Origin: Chitinophagaceae bacterium
GTDB lineage: Bacteria; Bacteroidota; Bacteroidia; Chitinophagales; Chitinophagaceae
Length of the DNA: 64,000 nt
Assembly (NCBI GenBank): GCA_016719015.1
Contig: JADKAZ010000001.1
Span: forward strand, 186,001 to 250,000
Direction of reading: 5' to 3'
A program made the translations under genes and the position numbers. Below the pieces are notes generated by a model. The model was not told the origin of the DNA, did no database searches, and saw nothing but the letters and a program-made list of their open reading frames with translations. Below are positions 15,948 through 25,743 of this stretch, piece by piece. Every line of letters starts with the position of its first letter. The first letter of the stretch is position 1.

Positions 15948-16946
15948 GTGAAAAAAAAATTGATCAAATACACTTTACTATCATCTCTATCATTGGTTCT
16001 ATCATTAGCGGTGTTTTCTCAAAAAATCCTCCCAACGGATCTGAAGAAACTAAGGGCCAAAGAAGACACCCTGATGGAATACTCCCTTTATCTGAATACG
16101 GATAGCCTTCCAGAAGACAGGATGATTTCAGACAGCATTTTTACAAAAACATTAGTAAGAGCTTTACAGATTAAAAATTCTTTTTATTACCCATTCGATT
16201 CTTTACTGGGCATATCAAAACTTTATTCCCCTGACACATCTTTCAGGATTTTCACCTGGAATATCACTTATGATGATTATTATTCCCGTCAGCGGGGCGC
16301 TATACAATTCCGCACTGCGGATGGTTCATTGAAACTGTTGCCATTGAGAGATGTGTCAGAATTTACCGACAAACCTCAGGATTCTGCCCGTACAAGAAGT
16401 AATTGGATTGGTGCGATGTATTATAATATTATTAAAACACAGTTCAAAGGGAAAAGCTATTATACTCTTTTTGGTTTTGATAATAACAATGCCCAGAGCA
16501 GTATGAAATGGATTGAAGTATTGACTTTCAACGAAAGAAGTGAACCCATATTTGGCGGACCGTTTTTTACCTATGATAAAGACTCCATTCCCAAGCCCCC
16601 AAAATACAGGATTGCATTGGAGTTTAAAAAAGGAGCCCGGGTGCTGGTTAATTATATTGAAGAAGAGAACTTAATACTTGTTGACCATCTGATTTCTGAA
16701 ACCGACCAGCCCGAACTTCAATGGACTTTTATACCAGATGGCGACCAGGAAGGTTTTAAATGGGAAAACGGGAAATGGGTACACATTGATAAAGTATTTA
16801 CGTACAAATTACAGGATGGGCAAGCCCCGGTTGGCGACCCGATTCTCGATTCCAAAGGAAATAAAGACGAAAAAAAGCTACAGGAAAAAACTGACAAGAA
16901 TAAAACTAAAGACAACGGCGAAACACCCGTTAATTACGACAATTAA
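15948..16946 (+). CDS. hypothetical secreted protein
   Basis: 332 residues from GTG 15948. I prefer this start to the in-frame GTG at 15906 because it gives a clean signal peptide (KKKLIKYTLLSSLSLVLSLA, cleavage near VFSQ) and because a TAACTTAG promoter-like box with a TTG 20 bases upstream lies between the two. The mature part is soluble and rich in aromatic and acidic residues (WNITYDDYYSRQRG, YTLFGFDNNN, FKWENGKWVHIDK). The C-terminal 45 residues are charged low-complexity (DEKKLQEKTDKNKTKDNG). Function unknown; it lies inside the polysaccharide cluster but nothing ties it to glycan chemistry. Confidence 0.75.
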   Translation: MKKKLIKYTLLSSLSLVLSLAVFSQKILPTDLKKLRAKEDTLMEYSLYLNTDSLPEDRMISDSIFTKTLVRALQIKNSFYYPFDSLLGISKLYSPDTSFRIFTWNITYDDYYSRQRGAIQFRTADGSLKLLPLRDVSEFTDKPQDSARTRSNWIGAMYYNIIKTQFKGKSYYTLFGFDNNNAQSSMKWIEVLTFNERSEPIFGGPFFTYDKDSIPKPPKYRIALEFKKGARVLVNYIEEENLILVDHLISETDQPELQWTFIPDGDQEGFKWENGKWVHIDKVFTYKLQDGQAPVGDPILDSKGNKDEKKLQEKTDKNKTKDNGETPVNYDN

Positions 16947-16999
16947 TCTGTTTTTCTCAGCCTTCCAGTTTCAATCTCCAATAGGTATCTTTACGGCCA

Positions 17000-17824
17000 A
17001 TGGAGAAATTCATCACTCATATACACCCACCCAAAGGCGTTTCACTTGGTTTAAGAGAATTATGGCAATACAGGGAGCTATTTTATTTCTTTACCTGGCG
17101 GGATATAAAAGTAAAATACAAGCAAACTTATTTGGGCATAATATGGGCCTTATTACAGCCATTGGGGATGATGCTCATCTTTACGTTCCTCTTTTCCAAA
17201 ACCTGGCCTATCAATACAGGCACCATTCAATATCCTGTCTTTGTGTTATCCGGATTGATTCTTTGGAACCTGATCAACAGCGCTGTATCACATGCCGGCG
17301 AAAGCATGATACAAAATGCCAATATTATCAATAAGATATATTTCCCAAGGCTCATTATACCCGGCTCATCGGTATTAGTGGCGTTGTTTGATTTTCTGAT
17401 GGGCTTTGTCATCTTCATCATCCTTTGTTTTTTCTATCAGCAGAATATTCATTTCTCGGCCATCTGGTTTTTCCCGGCCGGCATCATCGTCACTATCATC
17501 GCTGCATTTGGTGCGGGCAGTTTTTTAGCAGCACTGAATGTAAAGTACCGTGACTTCAGATATACCATTCCTTTTATGCTGCAGGTATTATTCTTTGGTT
17601 CACAAATTATTTACCCGCTACAATCCATACAGCAAACATGGTTAAAATATGTGCTGGCTGTTAACCCTGTCAATACGGCATTAGAATTTTTCAGGGCACC
17701 ATTATCTTCCGCAAAAGTAGATACTGCAGTAGTAGGTATAGGATTGGTGAGCACCTTTTTGCTATTGCTGACTGGTATATATTTTTTTAGAAAAACAGAA
17801 GCATACTTTGCTGACCTTGCATAA
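17000..17824 (+). CDS. wzm: ABC-2 polysaccharide export permease (Wzm/TagG type)
   Basis: 274 residues with six hydrophobic segments. The N-terminal motif LWQYRELFYFFTWRDIKVKY and the following YLGIIWALLQPLGMMLIFT are characteristic of O-antigen and teichoic-acid exporters; NVKYRDFRY is the conserved cytoplasmic loop. It forms the membrane channel that moves undecaprenyl-linked glycan across the inner membrane. Its TAA stop overlaps the ATG of the ATPase gene, so the two are coupled. Confidence 0.92.
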   Translation: MEKFITHIHPPKGVSLGLRELWQYRELFYFFTWRDIKVKYKQTYLGIIWALLQPLGMMLIFTFLFSKTWPINTGTIQYPVFVLSGLILWNLINSAVSHAGESMIQNANIINKIYFPRLIIPGSSVLVALFDFLMGFVIFIILCFFYQQNIHFSAIWFFPAGIIVTIIAAFGAGSFLAALNVKYRDFRYTIPFMLQVLFFGSQIIYPLQSIQQTWLKYVLAVNPVNTALEFFRAPLSSAKVDTAVVGIGLVSTFLLLLTGIYFFRKTEAYFADLA

Positions 17825-19077
17825 TGAAGCCAGCCATTGAAATACGAAACCTGGGCAAAGAATACAAGCTGGCTCCATCACAACCCTATGTGGCGCTTCG
17901 GGATATTTTATCTAATGGCGCAAAGAATTTATTTAAAGCGAGAAAAGAAAAAGAAAAATTCTGGGCCTTACAGGATATTAATCTTGATATACAGCCCGGC
18001 GAAAGAGTGGGCATTATTGGCCGAAATGGTGCCGGTAAAAGCACTTTATTAAAAATTATAAGCCGCATTACCCCTCCTACCACTGGCTCAGCTATCATCA
18101 GGGGAAGAGTAGGAAGCCTATTAGAAGTAGGCACAGGTTTTCATCCGGAGCTAACAGGACGGGAGAATATCTATCTCAATGGTTCAATATTGGGTTTAAA
18201 AAAAGCGGAAATCAATAAACAACTGGACGCCATCATTGATTTTAGTGGAGTAGAAAAGTTTATTGACACCCCACTCAAACATTACAGTAGTGGAATGCAA
18301 TTACGTCTTGCTTTCTCCGTAGCAGCCCATTTAGAGCCTGAAATATTATTGATTGATGAAGTACTGGCCGTTGGCGATGCAGAGTTTCAAAAAAAATGCA
18401 TTGGCAAGATGGAAGAAGTAAGTAAAAGTCATGGGCGGACGATTATGTTTGTGAGTCATAATCTCGACAGTCTCCGAAAATTTTGTTCCACTACTATCTT
18501 ACTTAATGGAGGCAGGTTAATTGAGAAAGGAAACACAGAAAAGATGATTTCGCTATATGTATCCAAACACTTGGAAACAAATGCAGAAATGTACTGGGAA
18601 CAAGGAATAGAGTCATACAATAAAGAAGTTGTCCTATACAAAACCTGGTTGCATGATGAAAACGGGGTAATCCGTTCTATATATGATACCACTGAAAAAC
18701 TGGGTATCAGTATGGACTATCAAGTGATGAAAGATAATGTTCCATTTACGCATGGCATTAATGTTTACAACCAGGAGCAGGTCAACATATTTAATTCTCA
18801 TGATGTAACAACCGGGAATACTGACCGGCAAAAGAAAAAGGGTCGCTATACTGCTACGGTATGGATTCCCGGCAATCTTTTACCAGAGGGAATTTTCAAC
18901 ATCAGCGTCGCCATTTTCTTACCTAATCCGCTGGATGTATTGATACATGAACAAAACAAGCTGAGTTTTGAAATGCATACTGATTATTCCAAACTTTCGG
19001 CAAGAGGAACTTATTCCGATGATTTCCCCGGCGTAATCAGACCATTATTAAACTGGGAGCTAATTAAAAATGATTAA
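17824..19077 (+). CDS. wzt: polysaccharide ABC exporter ATPase with Wzt-type C-terminal domain
   Basis: 417 residues. The ABC domain (1-250) has Walker A GRNGAGKST, signature YSSGMQLRL and Walker B ILLIDEVLAVGD. The remaining 165 residues form an extra beta-rich domain (from about MDYQVMKDNVPFTHGINVYN) like Wzt-C, which in studied O-antigen systems binds the modified non-reducing end of the glycan before export. That makes the two downstream methyltransferase-type genes good candidates for chain-terminating modification. Gene order wzm-wzt is standard. Confidence 0.92.
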   Translation: MKPAIEIRNLGKEYKLAPSQPYVALRDILSNGAKNLFKARKEKEKFWALQDINLDIQPGERVGIIGRNGAGKSTLLKIISRITPPTTGSAIIRGRVGSLLEVGTGFHPELTGRENIYLNGSILGLKKAEINKQLDAIIDFSGVEKFIDTPLKHYSSGMQLRLAFSVAAHLEPEILLIDEVLAVGDAEFQKKCIGKMEEVSKSHGRTIMFVSHNLDSLRKFCSTTILLNGGRLIEKGNTEKMISLYVSKHLETNAEMYWEQGIESYNKEVVLYKTWLHDENGVIRSIYDTTEKLGISMDYQVMKDNVPFTHGINVYNQEQVNIFNSHDVTTGNTDRQKKKGRYTATVWIPGNLLPEGIFNISVAIFLPNPLDVLIHEQNKLSFEMHTDYSKLSARGTYSDDFPGVIRPLLNWELIKND

Positions 19078-19086
19078 TATAATTGA

Positions 19087-19713
19087 ATGATTAGTTTTTC
19101 AAAACAGAAAAATTTTACATTAAAAGATATTGATGCAGGGCATCATAAAGTCACTTATAAAGGTGTGCCTGCCATCAAATGCCCGTTCGACTATGTGCTG
19201 TATCAAATGATAATTACGGAAATAAAACCTGACCTTATCATAGAAATTGGCACCAACAAAGGTGGTTCTTCCCTGTATCTTGCCGATTTACTGGAATTAA
19301 ATAATAACGGAGAACTTCATACTATTGACTTGCCGGACAATAAAGAAAATGAACTGCTTCTCTCTCATCACAGAGTAAAATTATTTAAAGAAGGTTTTGG
19401 AGGCTATGACACGAGTAACCTAAAGAACTTTAAAAAAATTGTAGTGATTGAAGACGGGTCGCACATGTATGAAGATGTGCTGGCCACGATGGAGAAGTTT
19501 GCTCCATTTGTAACGCCCGGTTCATATATGATTGTGGAAGACGGTATTGTTACTGAACTTGGACTTGAAAAACAATTTCATGGCGGGCCACAAAAAGCAA
19601 TCAGAGACTTCATAAGTAAGAGCAAAGTTTTTGACATCGATAGAAAATGGTGTGATTTTTTTGGTACAAATGCCACGTTCAATGTAAATGGTTATTTAAA
19701 AAAAATATCCTGA
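19087..19713 (+). CDS. CmcI-family SAM-dependent methyltransferase (annotated 'cephalosporin hydroxylase' family)
   Basis: 208 residues. Rossmann-fold SAM motif IIEIGTNKGGSSLYLADLL (about 52-70) and acidic loop VIEDGSHMYEDVLATMEKF with a later MIVEDG. This matches the CmcI/rhamnosyl O-methyltransferase group. Despite the historical name, family members in polysaccharide clusters are thought to O-methylate sugars. It lies nine bases after wzt, pointing to modification of the exported glycan. Confidence 0.78.
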   Translation: MISFSKQKNFTLKDIDAGHHKVTYKGVPAIKCPFDYVLYQMIITEIKPDLIIEIGTNKGGSSLYLADLLELNNNGELHTIDLPDNKENELLLSHHRVKLFKEGFGGYDTSNLKNFKKIVVIEDGSHMYEDVLATMEKFAPFVTPGSYMIVEDGIVTELGLEKQFHGGPQKAIRDFISKSKVFDIDRKWCDFFGTNATFNVNGYLKKIS

Positions 19714-19719
19714 TTATAA

Positions 19720-20544
19720 ATGAGCAAAATAAAAGATTGGACAGGGGAACGATTAGAAACGTTTGTGTTTAATGAAACCACGATTGAGCACCTGCACCGT
19801 TATGCAATTGCGATGGAATTTTGCTCTGGCAAAACAGTATTGGATATTGCATGTGGCGAAGGATACGGCAGCAATCTGCTATCCGCTAAAGCAACGCATG
19901 TTACTGGTATGGATGCGGATGCAATAACAATTGAAAAAGCTACAGCCAAATACAAAAGGGACAATCTCTATTTTGTCCAATCAAAGGCAGAAAAAATTGC
20001 TGCCGCAGATACTGAATTTGACATAGTGGTAAGTTTGGAAACATTGGAACACTTAAGTGACCATACTGCAATGATGAAGGAAATAAAAAGGGTAATGAAA
20101 CCGGGAGGGCTGCTCATCATCTCTACACCTGACAAAAAAGAATATACTGACAAACGAATGTATAAAAATCCTTTTCATATAAAGGAACTTTATCGTAACG
20201 AATTTGAAGAACTGCTTAAATCTACTTTTATTCATGTGCAGATCTTCACACAACAAATGACACACTCCTCCTTTATAAATGTTGCCGAATCAGAGGGGAT
20301 TAATATCTATTCCGGAGATTTCACTGCAATAAAAAGAAATCATTATGCTGACTCACAATTTCTTATTGCACTGGCATCAGATAATGGGTTGCCCATATTA
20401 TCCAACAGCCTCTTTAACGGCAATTCAATAGTGGAGCAAGCTCTGATTGAAAAAGAAAAAATGGTAATGAATACCATCACCTACCGGCTCGGGCATTTCA
20501 TTCTGTATCCCTTCAAATTAATCAGGGACATTCTTAAAAAATAA
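19720..20544 (+). CDS. class I SAM-dependent methyltransferase
   Basis: 274 residues. SAM-binding motif I VLDIACGEGYGSNLL (about 40-54), motif II-like GMDADAITIEKA, and VVSLETLEHLSDHT with MKPGGLLIISTPD (motif III region), as in UbiE/Methyltransf_11 enzymes. The C-terminal 80 residues end in a basic amphipathic segment (YRLGHFILYPFKLIRDILKK) that may touch the membrane. Probably a second glycan or glycolipid methyltransferase of this cluster; the acceptor is unknown. Confidence 0.85.
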   Translation: MSKIKDWTGERLETFVFNETTIEHLHRYAIAMEFCSGKTVLDIACGEGYGSNLLSAKATHVTGMDADAITIEKATAKYKRDNLYFVQSKAEKIAAADTEFDIVVSLETLEHLSDHTAMMKEIKRVMKPGGLLIISTPDKKEYTDKRMYKNPFHIKELYRNEFEELLKSTFIHVQIFTQQMTHSSFINVAESEGINIYSGDFTAIKRNHYADSQFLIALASDNGLPILSNSLFNGNSIVEQALIEKEKMVMNTITYRLGHFILYPFKLIRDILKK

Positions 20545-20554
20545 GCTTGTCAGA

Positions 20555-21511
20555 ATGATCCAGTTCTCCATCATAATCCCCAACTATAATCACTCCAAAT
20601 ACCTTAGGGAGCGGATAGAATCTGTAATTAATCAATCCTATCAGAATTTCGAAATAATTATCCTTGATGATGCATCAACAGATAATAGCCGGGAAGTGAT
20701 CGAAAATTATAGGACCCATGCAAAAGTAAAAGCTATCATTTATAATGAAACCAATACAGGGTTGCAAAGCCTTCAATGGATAAAGGGGATTGAAGCGGCA
20801 TCATTTGATTGGATATGGGTTGCTGAAAGTGATGATATAGCTGAACCTAATTTTCTGAATGATGCTGCCGCAGAAATTGGTAATCAAAATAAAGCTGTTA
20901 TATACTATACTGACTCTTACCATATGAAGTCCGCAGAGAAAGATCCTAGCCAGGTAAAATTCTCTTCAATGAAAGGTAATTATTTCAATACGGGACACTG
21001 GAACATCAATTATTCAGAAGATGGTATCGTAGAAATCGACACTTACATGAAATATGTGTGCACCATCAATAATGTCAGCTGCTGTGTTGTCCCTAAGAAA
21101 GAGGCGCTTGATGTTCTTTATCAATTTCCGCATATGATTTTCTACAACGACTGGCTTTTTTATATCCAGATGCTGGAACGCTGTCCTGTTGTGTATTCTG
21201 CCTCCTGCCAAAACTGGTACCGCATTCACCAGGAAAGTCATTTCAGTACCCGGGGAACAGGCCTTATTAAAAGGAAGGAGTGTTTTAACATACTGTGCTA
21301 TTTGTATAAGGCGCCATATATTACGGGGAAGAATCAACTGGTCAGGTTCTTTACTGAACAATACCTTGGCATAGGAATATGGAAAGAAAGAAAATACATT
21401 GTCCCTTTATTTGCATTCTGCTTAAAAAGAAGTCCGGCCGTATTCTTAAAATTTCTTACCCATTTATTAGTTATTAAAATCACCCGTAAGAAGATCAAAT
21501 ACATATTTTGA
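20555..21511 (+). CDS. GT2 glycosyltransferase
   Basis: 318 residues. N-terminal GT-A domain with FSIIIPNYNHSKYLRERI, LDDASTDNS (about 39-47) and WVAESDDIAEPNFL containing the DxD-like metal site. The C-terminal half is typical of wbb/Eps-type transferases, ending in a basic segment without a clear membrane anchor. Last plus-strand gene of the polysaccharide cluster, 10 bases after the methyltransferase gene. Confidence 0.85.
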   Translation: MIQFSIIIPNYNHSKYLRERIESVINQSYQNFEIIILDDASTDNSREVIENYRTHAKVKAIIYNETNTGLQSLQWIKGIEAASFDWIWVAESDDIAEPNFLNDAAAEIGNQNKAVIYYTDSYHMKSAEKDPSQVKFSSMKGNYFNTGHWNINYSEDGIVEIDTYMKYVCTINNVSCCVVPKKEALDVLYQFPHMIFYNDWLFYIQMLERCPVVYSASCQNWYRIHQESHFSTRGTGLIKRKECFNILCYLYKAPYITGKNQLVRFFTEQYLGIGIWKERKYIVPLFAFCLKRSPAVFLKFLTHLLVIKITRKKIKYIF

Positions 21512-21564
21512 TTGCTACAATCTGCGAACTACTGCTTCTTGGGAGCAATGCTAATGAAATAAAT

Positions 21565-22551
21565 TTATTCGGGTGGGTTGATCTTCTCTAATATACCTTC
21601 AATAGCTTTCTGTGTATAATAACCGCTGGAAATTTCTATTGAAAAACCCCTGGCATTTTCAACCATCTGCTGGTAGTCGGCTTCTGGTATTACTTTTATT
21701 TTTTCTCCTATTTCAAATAGGGAGGAGACACAAAATCCGATTTTGTTTTGAACTACAAACTCGGCCATAGCCGCATCCTCATGTATAATAACTGGCAAAG
21801 AGTTCAGCAAATAGTTTGAAAGTTTTAACGGACTCACCCATTTCAGGTATTGCCCATTGAAATTTGAAATATCGGTAATACTCTTCCCTTCCCACACAAG
21901 CCCGTAAGAGCCGGGTAATGTTTGCCGGTCAGTTACTCCGTTGCTCAACAATACAGGGGTAACATTCGGGTGGAGTTGTACTTCAGTACCTGAATAAATA
22001 TTCCACTTAATATCATTAACCCGGAACAAGTCCTTCACAAAGGGACATTTTAAAGTGTTTCCGGCAAATACAATTTCATTAGAATTTTTTCGATTTGCTT
22101 TTGGTAGAGTAAACAATAAATCAAAAAGTTGAATATTAACTGAAACCTTTTCACCCACTTTCGCCTCCACAAAAGACTTCATCTTATCATTTTGAAAAAT
22201 GAAGTAGCGAATCTTTTTCCAATAAGAGATTTCCTCATCAACCTTCATCTCAATATTTCTGAGGCTGTTAATGTCAGACACAATACAGACTACATTACAC
22301 TTTTTAAAAAGGGAAAGATTTAAAATGAGTCGATTAGTTTTTGAATACAGAGGATGTATGAAAAAAAGTATATCGCTTTTCCGAACCTTGAAAAAAAACT
22401 TTAAAAGAAAAAGTAATTTCGACAACGTACCCTGGGGGTACTGAACGGACAGAAACCTATTCTTATCAAAAAGGGTTTCAATCTGGCCCTGGAATAATTG
22501 CTGAGCCCCAGGTGCGTCAAACTCTTTGATATAATAAATTTTATTCTTCAC
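21565..22551 (-). CDS. galactofuranosyltransferase-like GT-B glycosyltransferase
   Basis: 328 residues on the opposite strand, convergent with the cluster. The C-terminal half carries YGLVWEGKSI, QYLKWVSPLKLSNYLLNSLPVI and a final EIGEKIK region, the pattern of WbbI-like beta-1,6-galactofuranosyltransferases. The N-terminal part is less typical (KIYYIKEFDAPGAQQLF). Its place next to the exporter cluster suggests a role in the same glycan, though it must be transcribed separately. Sugar specificity is not shown by the sequence. Confidence 0.68.
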   Translation of the reverse strand: MKNKIYYIKEFDAPGAQQLFQGQIETLFDKNRFLSVQYPQGTLSKLLFLLKFFFKVRKSDILFFIHPLYSKTNRLILNLSLFKKCNVVCIVSDINSLRNIEMKVDEEISYWKKIRYFIFQNDKMKSFVEAKVGEKVSVNIQLFDLLFTLPKANRKNSNEIVFAGNTLKCPFVKDLFRVNDIKWNIYSGTEVQLHPNVTPVLLSNGVTDRQTLPGSYGLVWEGKSITDISNFNGQYLKWVSPLKLSNYLLNSLPVIIHEDAAMAEFVVQNKIGFCVSSLFEIGEKIKVIPEADYQQMVENARGFSIEISSGYYTQKAIEGILEKINPPE

Positions 22552-22629
22552 TAACGGGGAATTATATCTACCGGGAGCTAACTTATAAAAGACTCAGCCG
22601 CAATTCACAAACTGTAACTACAGAACAAA

Positions 22630-24423
22630 TTAATCATCCAGCTTCAACACCGCTAAAAAAGCCTCCTGCGGTACTTCCACATTACCTATTTGCCGCATCC
22701 GCTTCTTACCTTCTTTCTGCTTCTCTAACAGTTTACGTTTACGGGATATATCTCCGCCATAACATTTAGCGGTCACATCCTTCCGCATGGCGGATATGGT
22801 TTCTCTTGCCAGTACTTTAGCACCAATAGCAGCCTGTATGGCAATCTGGAATTGCTGACGGGGAACCAGCTCCTTTAGTTTTTCGCAAAGCTTTCTTCCA
22901 AACTCCTGTCCTTTACCCCGGTGTATCAATGCACTTAATGCATCTACCTTATCACCATTCAACAGAATATCCATTTTTACAATGTCGGCTTCCCGGAAGC
23001 CTATCGGATGATAGTCGAAAGAAGCATATCCTCTTGTTTGTGATTTTAATTTATCGTAAAAATCGAATACGATTTCTGTTAATGGCATTTCAAAAATCAA
23101 TTCCACCCTTGTAGTAGTAAGGTAGCTCTGGTTCATTAAAATACCTCTCTTACCCAGGCACAGCGTCATAATATTGCCGATATATTCCGGCTTGGTAATG
23201 ATCTGGGCTTTGATAAAAGGTTCATCAATATGATCTGTCTTTACCGGGTCGGGAAACTCAGTAGGATTATTGACAATTATTTTTTCGCCTTTCGTTGTAT
23301 AGGCAATAAAGCTTACGTTAGGAACAGTAGTGATTACAGTTTGATTAAACTCCCTCTCCAATCGTTCCTGTATAATTTCCATATGCAGCATACCGAGAAA
23401 GCCGCAACGGAAACCAAAACCAAGGGCCTGTGATGTTTCTAATTCATATGTCAGTGAGGCATCGTTCAGTTGCAGTTTATCCATGCAATCCCTCAGCTCT
23501 TCAAAATCATCTGTATTGACCGGAAAAATCCCCGCAAATACCATTGGCTTCACTTCCTGAAAACCTTTAATAATTTCTCTTGTCGGATTTGCTGCCAGGG
23601 TGATGGTATCACCCACTTTCACTTCCTTCGCATTTTTAATACCGGTGATCAGGTAGCCCACATCACCGCAAAGCACTTCTTTTTTCTCAGTCATCTTCAG
23701 TTTCAATATGCCCACTTCATCTGCCTCATATTCCTGGTTGGTGGATACAAATTTTACTTTGTCACCTTTCTTTATAGAGCCATTTCTAACCCGGAAATAA
23801 ACAATAATACCCCGGAAGGAATTGAACATACTATCAAAAATCAGGGCTTGTAATGGCTCATCCGGTTTACCAACAGGAGCCGGAATCCTTTTTACAATGG
23901 CTTCCAGTATGCCTTCCACTCCTATTCCAGTACGGCCGCTGGCATGCAGTATCTCTTCCCTTTTACAACCTATCAGTTCCACTATCTGGTCTTCCACTTC
24001 CTCTATCATTGCCCCGTCCATATCAATCTTATTGATGACAGGAATAATCTCAAGATCATTATCAATTGCCAGGTATAAGTTGCTGATAGTCTGGGCTTGG
24101 ATGCCCTGTGTTGCGTCGACCAAGAGCAAACAACCTTCGCAAGCAGCCAGTGCCCGGCTTACTTCATAACTGAAGTCAACGTGGCCGGGAGTATCGATCA
24201 GGTTCAGAATGTATTCCTGTCCGTCGGTATGCTTGTAATTAATCTGGATGGCATGGCTTTTTATTGTAATGCCTTTCTCTCTTTCCAGGTCCATATCATC
24301 TAACACCTGGTCCATCATATCCCTGTCGCTGATAGTGCCGGTGCTTTGCAGCAGGCGGTCAGCCAGGGTAGATTTGCCATGGTCAATATGTGCGATAATG
24401 CAAAAATTTCGGATATTCTTCAT
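22630..24423 (-). CDS. lepA: elongation factor 4 (LepA), ribosome back-translocase GTPase
   Basis: 597 residues, standard LepA length. G1 AHIDHGKSTLADRLL (10-24), G3 DTPGHVDF, G4 NKID, then domain II, EF-G-like domains III and V, and the LepA-specific C-terminal domain ending in RKRLLEKQKEGKKRMRQIGNVE. Cytosolic translation factor that acts on stalled or mistranslocated ribosomes. A TACCTTTG box lies about 30 bases upstream of its start. Confidence 0.97.
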   Translation of the reverse strand: MKNIRNFCIIAHIDHGKSTLADRLLQSTGTISDRDMMDQVLDDMDLEREKGITIKSHAIQINYKHTDGQEYILNLIDTPGHVDFSYEVSRALAACEGCLLLVDATQGIQAQTISNLYLAIDNDLEIIPVINKIDMDGAMIEEVEDQIVELIGCKREEILHASGRTGIGVEGILEAIVKRIPAPVGKPDEPLQALIFDSMFNSFRGIIVYFRVRNGSIKKGDKVKFVSTNQEYEADEVGILKLKMTEKKEVLCGDVGYLITGIKNAKEVKVGDTITLAANPTREIIKGFQEVKPMVFAGIFPVNTDDFEELRDCMDKLQLNDASLTYELETSQALGFGFRCGFLGMLHMEIIQERLEREFNQTVITTVPNVSFIAYTTKGEKIIVNNPTEFPDPVKTDHIDEPFIKAQIITKPEYIGNIMTLCLGKRGILMNQSYLTTTRVELIFEMPLTEIVFDFYDKLKSQTRGYASFDYHPIGFREADIVKMDILLNGDKVDALSALIHRGKGQEFGRKLCEKLKELVPRQQFQIAIQAAIGAKVLARETISAMRKDVTAKCYGGDISRKRKLLEKQKEGKKRMRQIGNVEVPQEAFLAVLKLDD

Positions 24424-24451
24424 GTACGTTTTACCTCATTTTTCAGGTGGG

Positions 24452-24459
24452 CAAAGGTA
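24452..24459 (-). promoter_or_regulatory. -7 element of lepA
   Basis: TACCTTTG on the minus strand, 29 bases before the lepA ATG. No clear -33 element at the usual spacing. Confidence 0.5.
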
Positions 24460-24641
24460 GGCTTTTTGGCCTTGTAAATTAAAGAAGAAATAGTCAGTTT
24501 GATACCTGATAAGATAGCTGTATCTTCTTTATATTATTTTTTGATATTGCAATTGGAAACCATCTTATAGATTGAAAAATTGTTCTGACAGGTATATTTT
24601 GTTTTTAGAAAAAATGAGTAACTTAACGCAAAGCTTGCTTT

Positions 24642-24980
24642 ATGAATTCAGCCCAACCCGCCGAATTTTTACACCTCGCCAGTTCCCTGCAAAAAAGAGG
24701 TTTTAATTTTGACGAAATCTCGTTGCAACTACGACAACAAGGGGCGCCGGAAAATTTGTTACAGGATATAATTCAACAGCTGAAAAACTTACACCTTACC
24801 CGGAAGCGGAACAATGGTTTTGTTTGTTGTGGTGTTGGGGTGGCATTGCTCGTTATTGGCTGCATGCTTACACTTTTTTTGTATGGCAGTGGAGGCAGTA
24901 TCAAATTTGCAATGTATGGCCTGACAAGTATCGGGGTAGTATTTACGTTAAAGGGCCTGGCCGACCTGATGGGTTGGTAA
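24642..24980 (+). CDS. hypothetical small membrane protein
   Basis: 112 residues. The N-terminal 50 residues are soluble and helical (FLHLASSLQKRGFNFDEI, then QQGAPENLLQDIIQQLKNL), resembling a short adaptor-like helix bundle. Two membrane segments follow (about 59-80 and 88-108). No family recognised. It stands alone between lepA and a GNAT gene. Confidence 0.6.
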   Translation: MNSAQPAEFLHLASSLQKRGFNFDEISLQLRQQGAPENLLQDIIQQLKNLHLTRKRNNGFVCCGVGVALLVIGCMLTLFLYGSGGSIKFAMYGLTSIGVVFTLKGLADLMGW

Positions 24981-25154
24981 AGGCACTCCCTATCCTACGA
25001 CACTTCTCTCCTGGACAGGTTGTCATTGATGCCGGTGCTATTGTTATCAGGTTAGAAAAATAAATGGAAGAAAAATGAAACAATCCTGAGAAGTATACAA
25101 GTTAGTTGAATTACTGTAAACTAAACAATTTTCCGAAAGCCGTATCTTCATTCC

Positions 25155-25667
25155 ATGCCTGTTTCAAAAGCTGTAATAGAAGATGTTGATGACCTTGTCC
25201 AACTCATCAACAGTGCTTATCGGGGTGAAGCCTCCAAAAAAGGATGGACTACCGAAGCTGACCTGTTGCAGGGAGAATTACGAACAGATGCCCCAATGTT
25301 GGCTGACATAATAGCAAAACCGCAGGCTGTTATCCTTAAGTACACAAATGATGAAGGAACAATCACCGGTTCTGTATTTCTTGAAAAACAGGAAAGGGGT
25401 TTATACCTCGGTATGTTATCCGTATCACCTTTGCAGCAGGCAACTGGTGTCGGAAAGCAATTAATGAAAGCTGCTGAGCAGTATGCAAAAGAAAAGTGGT
25501 GCTCCTTTATTTTTATGAATGTCATTTCTATCCGTCATGAACTGATTAAATGGTATGAACGTTTAGGATATCAGGAAACCGGCGAAACCAAACCAGTAGT
25601 GGTAGATCCACGTTTTGGTGTTCCCACACAGCCGCTTGAGTTTGTAATTATGGAAAAGAAAATGTGA
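25155..25667 (+). CDS. GNAT-family N-acetyltransferase
   Basis: 170 residues. The acetyl-CoA-binding motif A is visible as LGMLSVSPLQQATGVGKQLMKAAEQYA (the V-x4-Q-x-x-G-x-G/A equivalent), followed by motif B with WYERLGYQETGET. The N-terminal region VSKAVIEDVDDLVQLINSAYRGE is also typical. Transfers an acetyl group to an unknown small molecule or peptide amine. Single-gene unit. Confidence 0.85.
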   Translation: MPVSKAVIEDVDDLVQLINSAYRGEASKKGWTTEADLLQGELRTDAPMLADIIAKPQAVILKYTNDEGTITGSVFLEKQERGLYLGMLSVSPLQQATGVGKQLMKAAEQYAKEKWCSFIFMNVISIRHELIKWYERLGYQETGETKPVVVDPRFGVPTQPLEFVIMEKKM

Positions 25668-25743
25668 CCCCTCATTAATTACATGGATGGTAAGCATATG
25701 TACAAACCCTGTTTGTACCTTAAAGTATTAAAAGCAACCCGCC

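Noticed and set aside
16738..17334. Plus-strand ORF overlapping the end of the secreted-protein gene and the start of wzm
   Set aside because: Both overlapped genes are well supported in other frames; no family or signal in this frame.
24824..25063. ORF overlapping the small membrane protein at 24642
   Set aside because: No start signal, basic/aromatic random composition, and it overlaps a better-supported frame.
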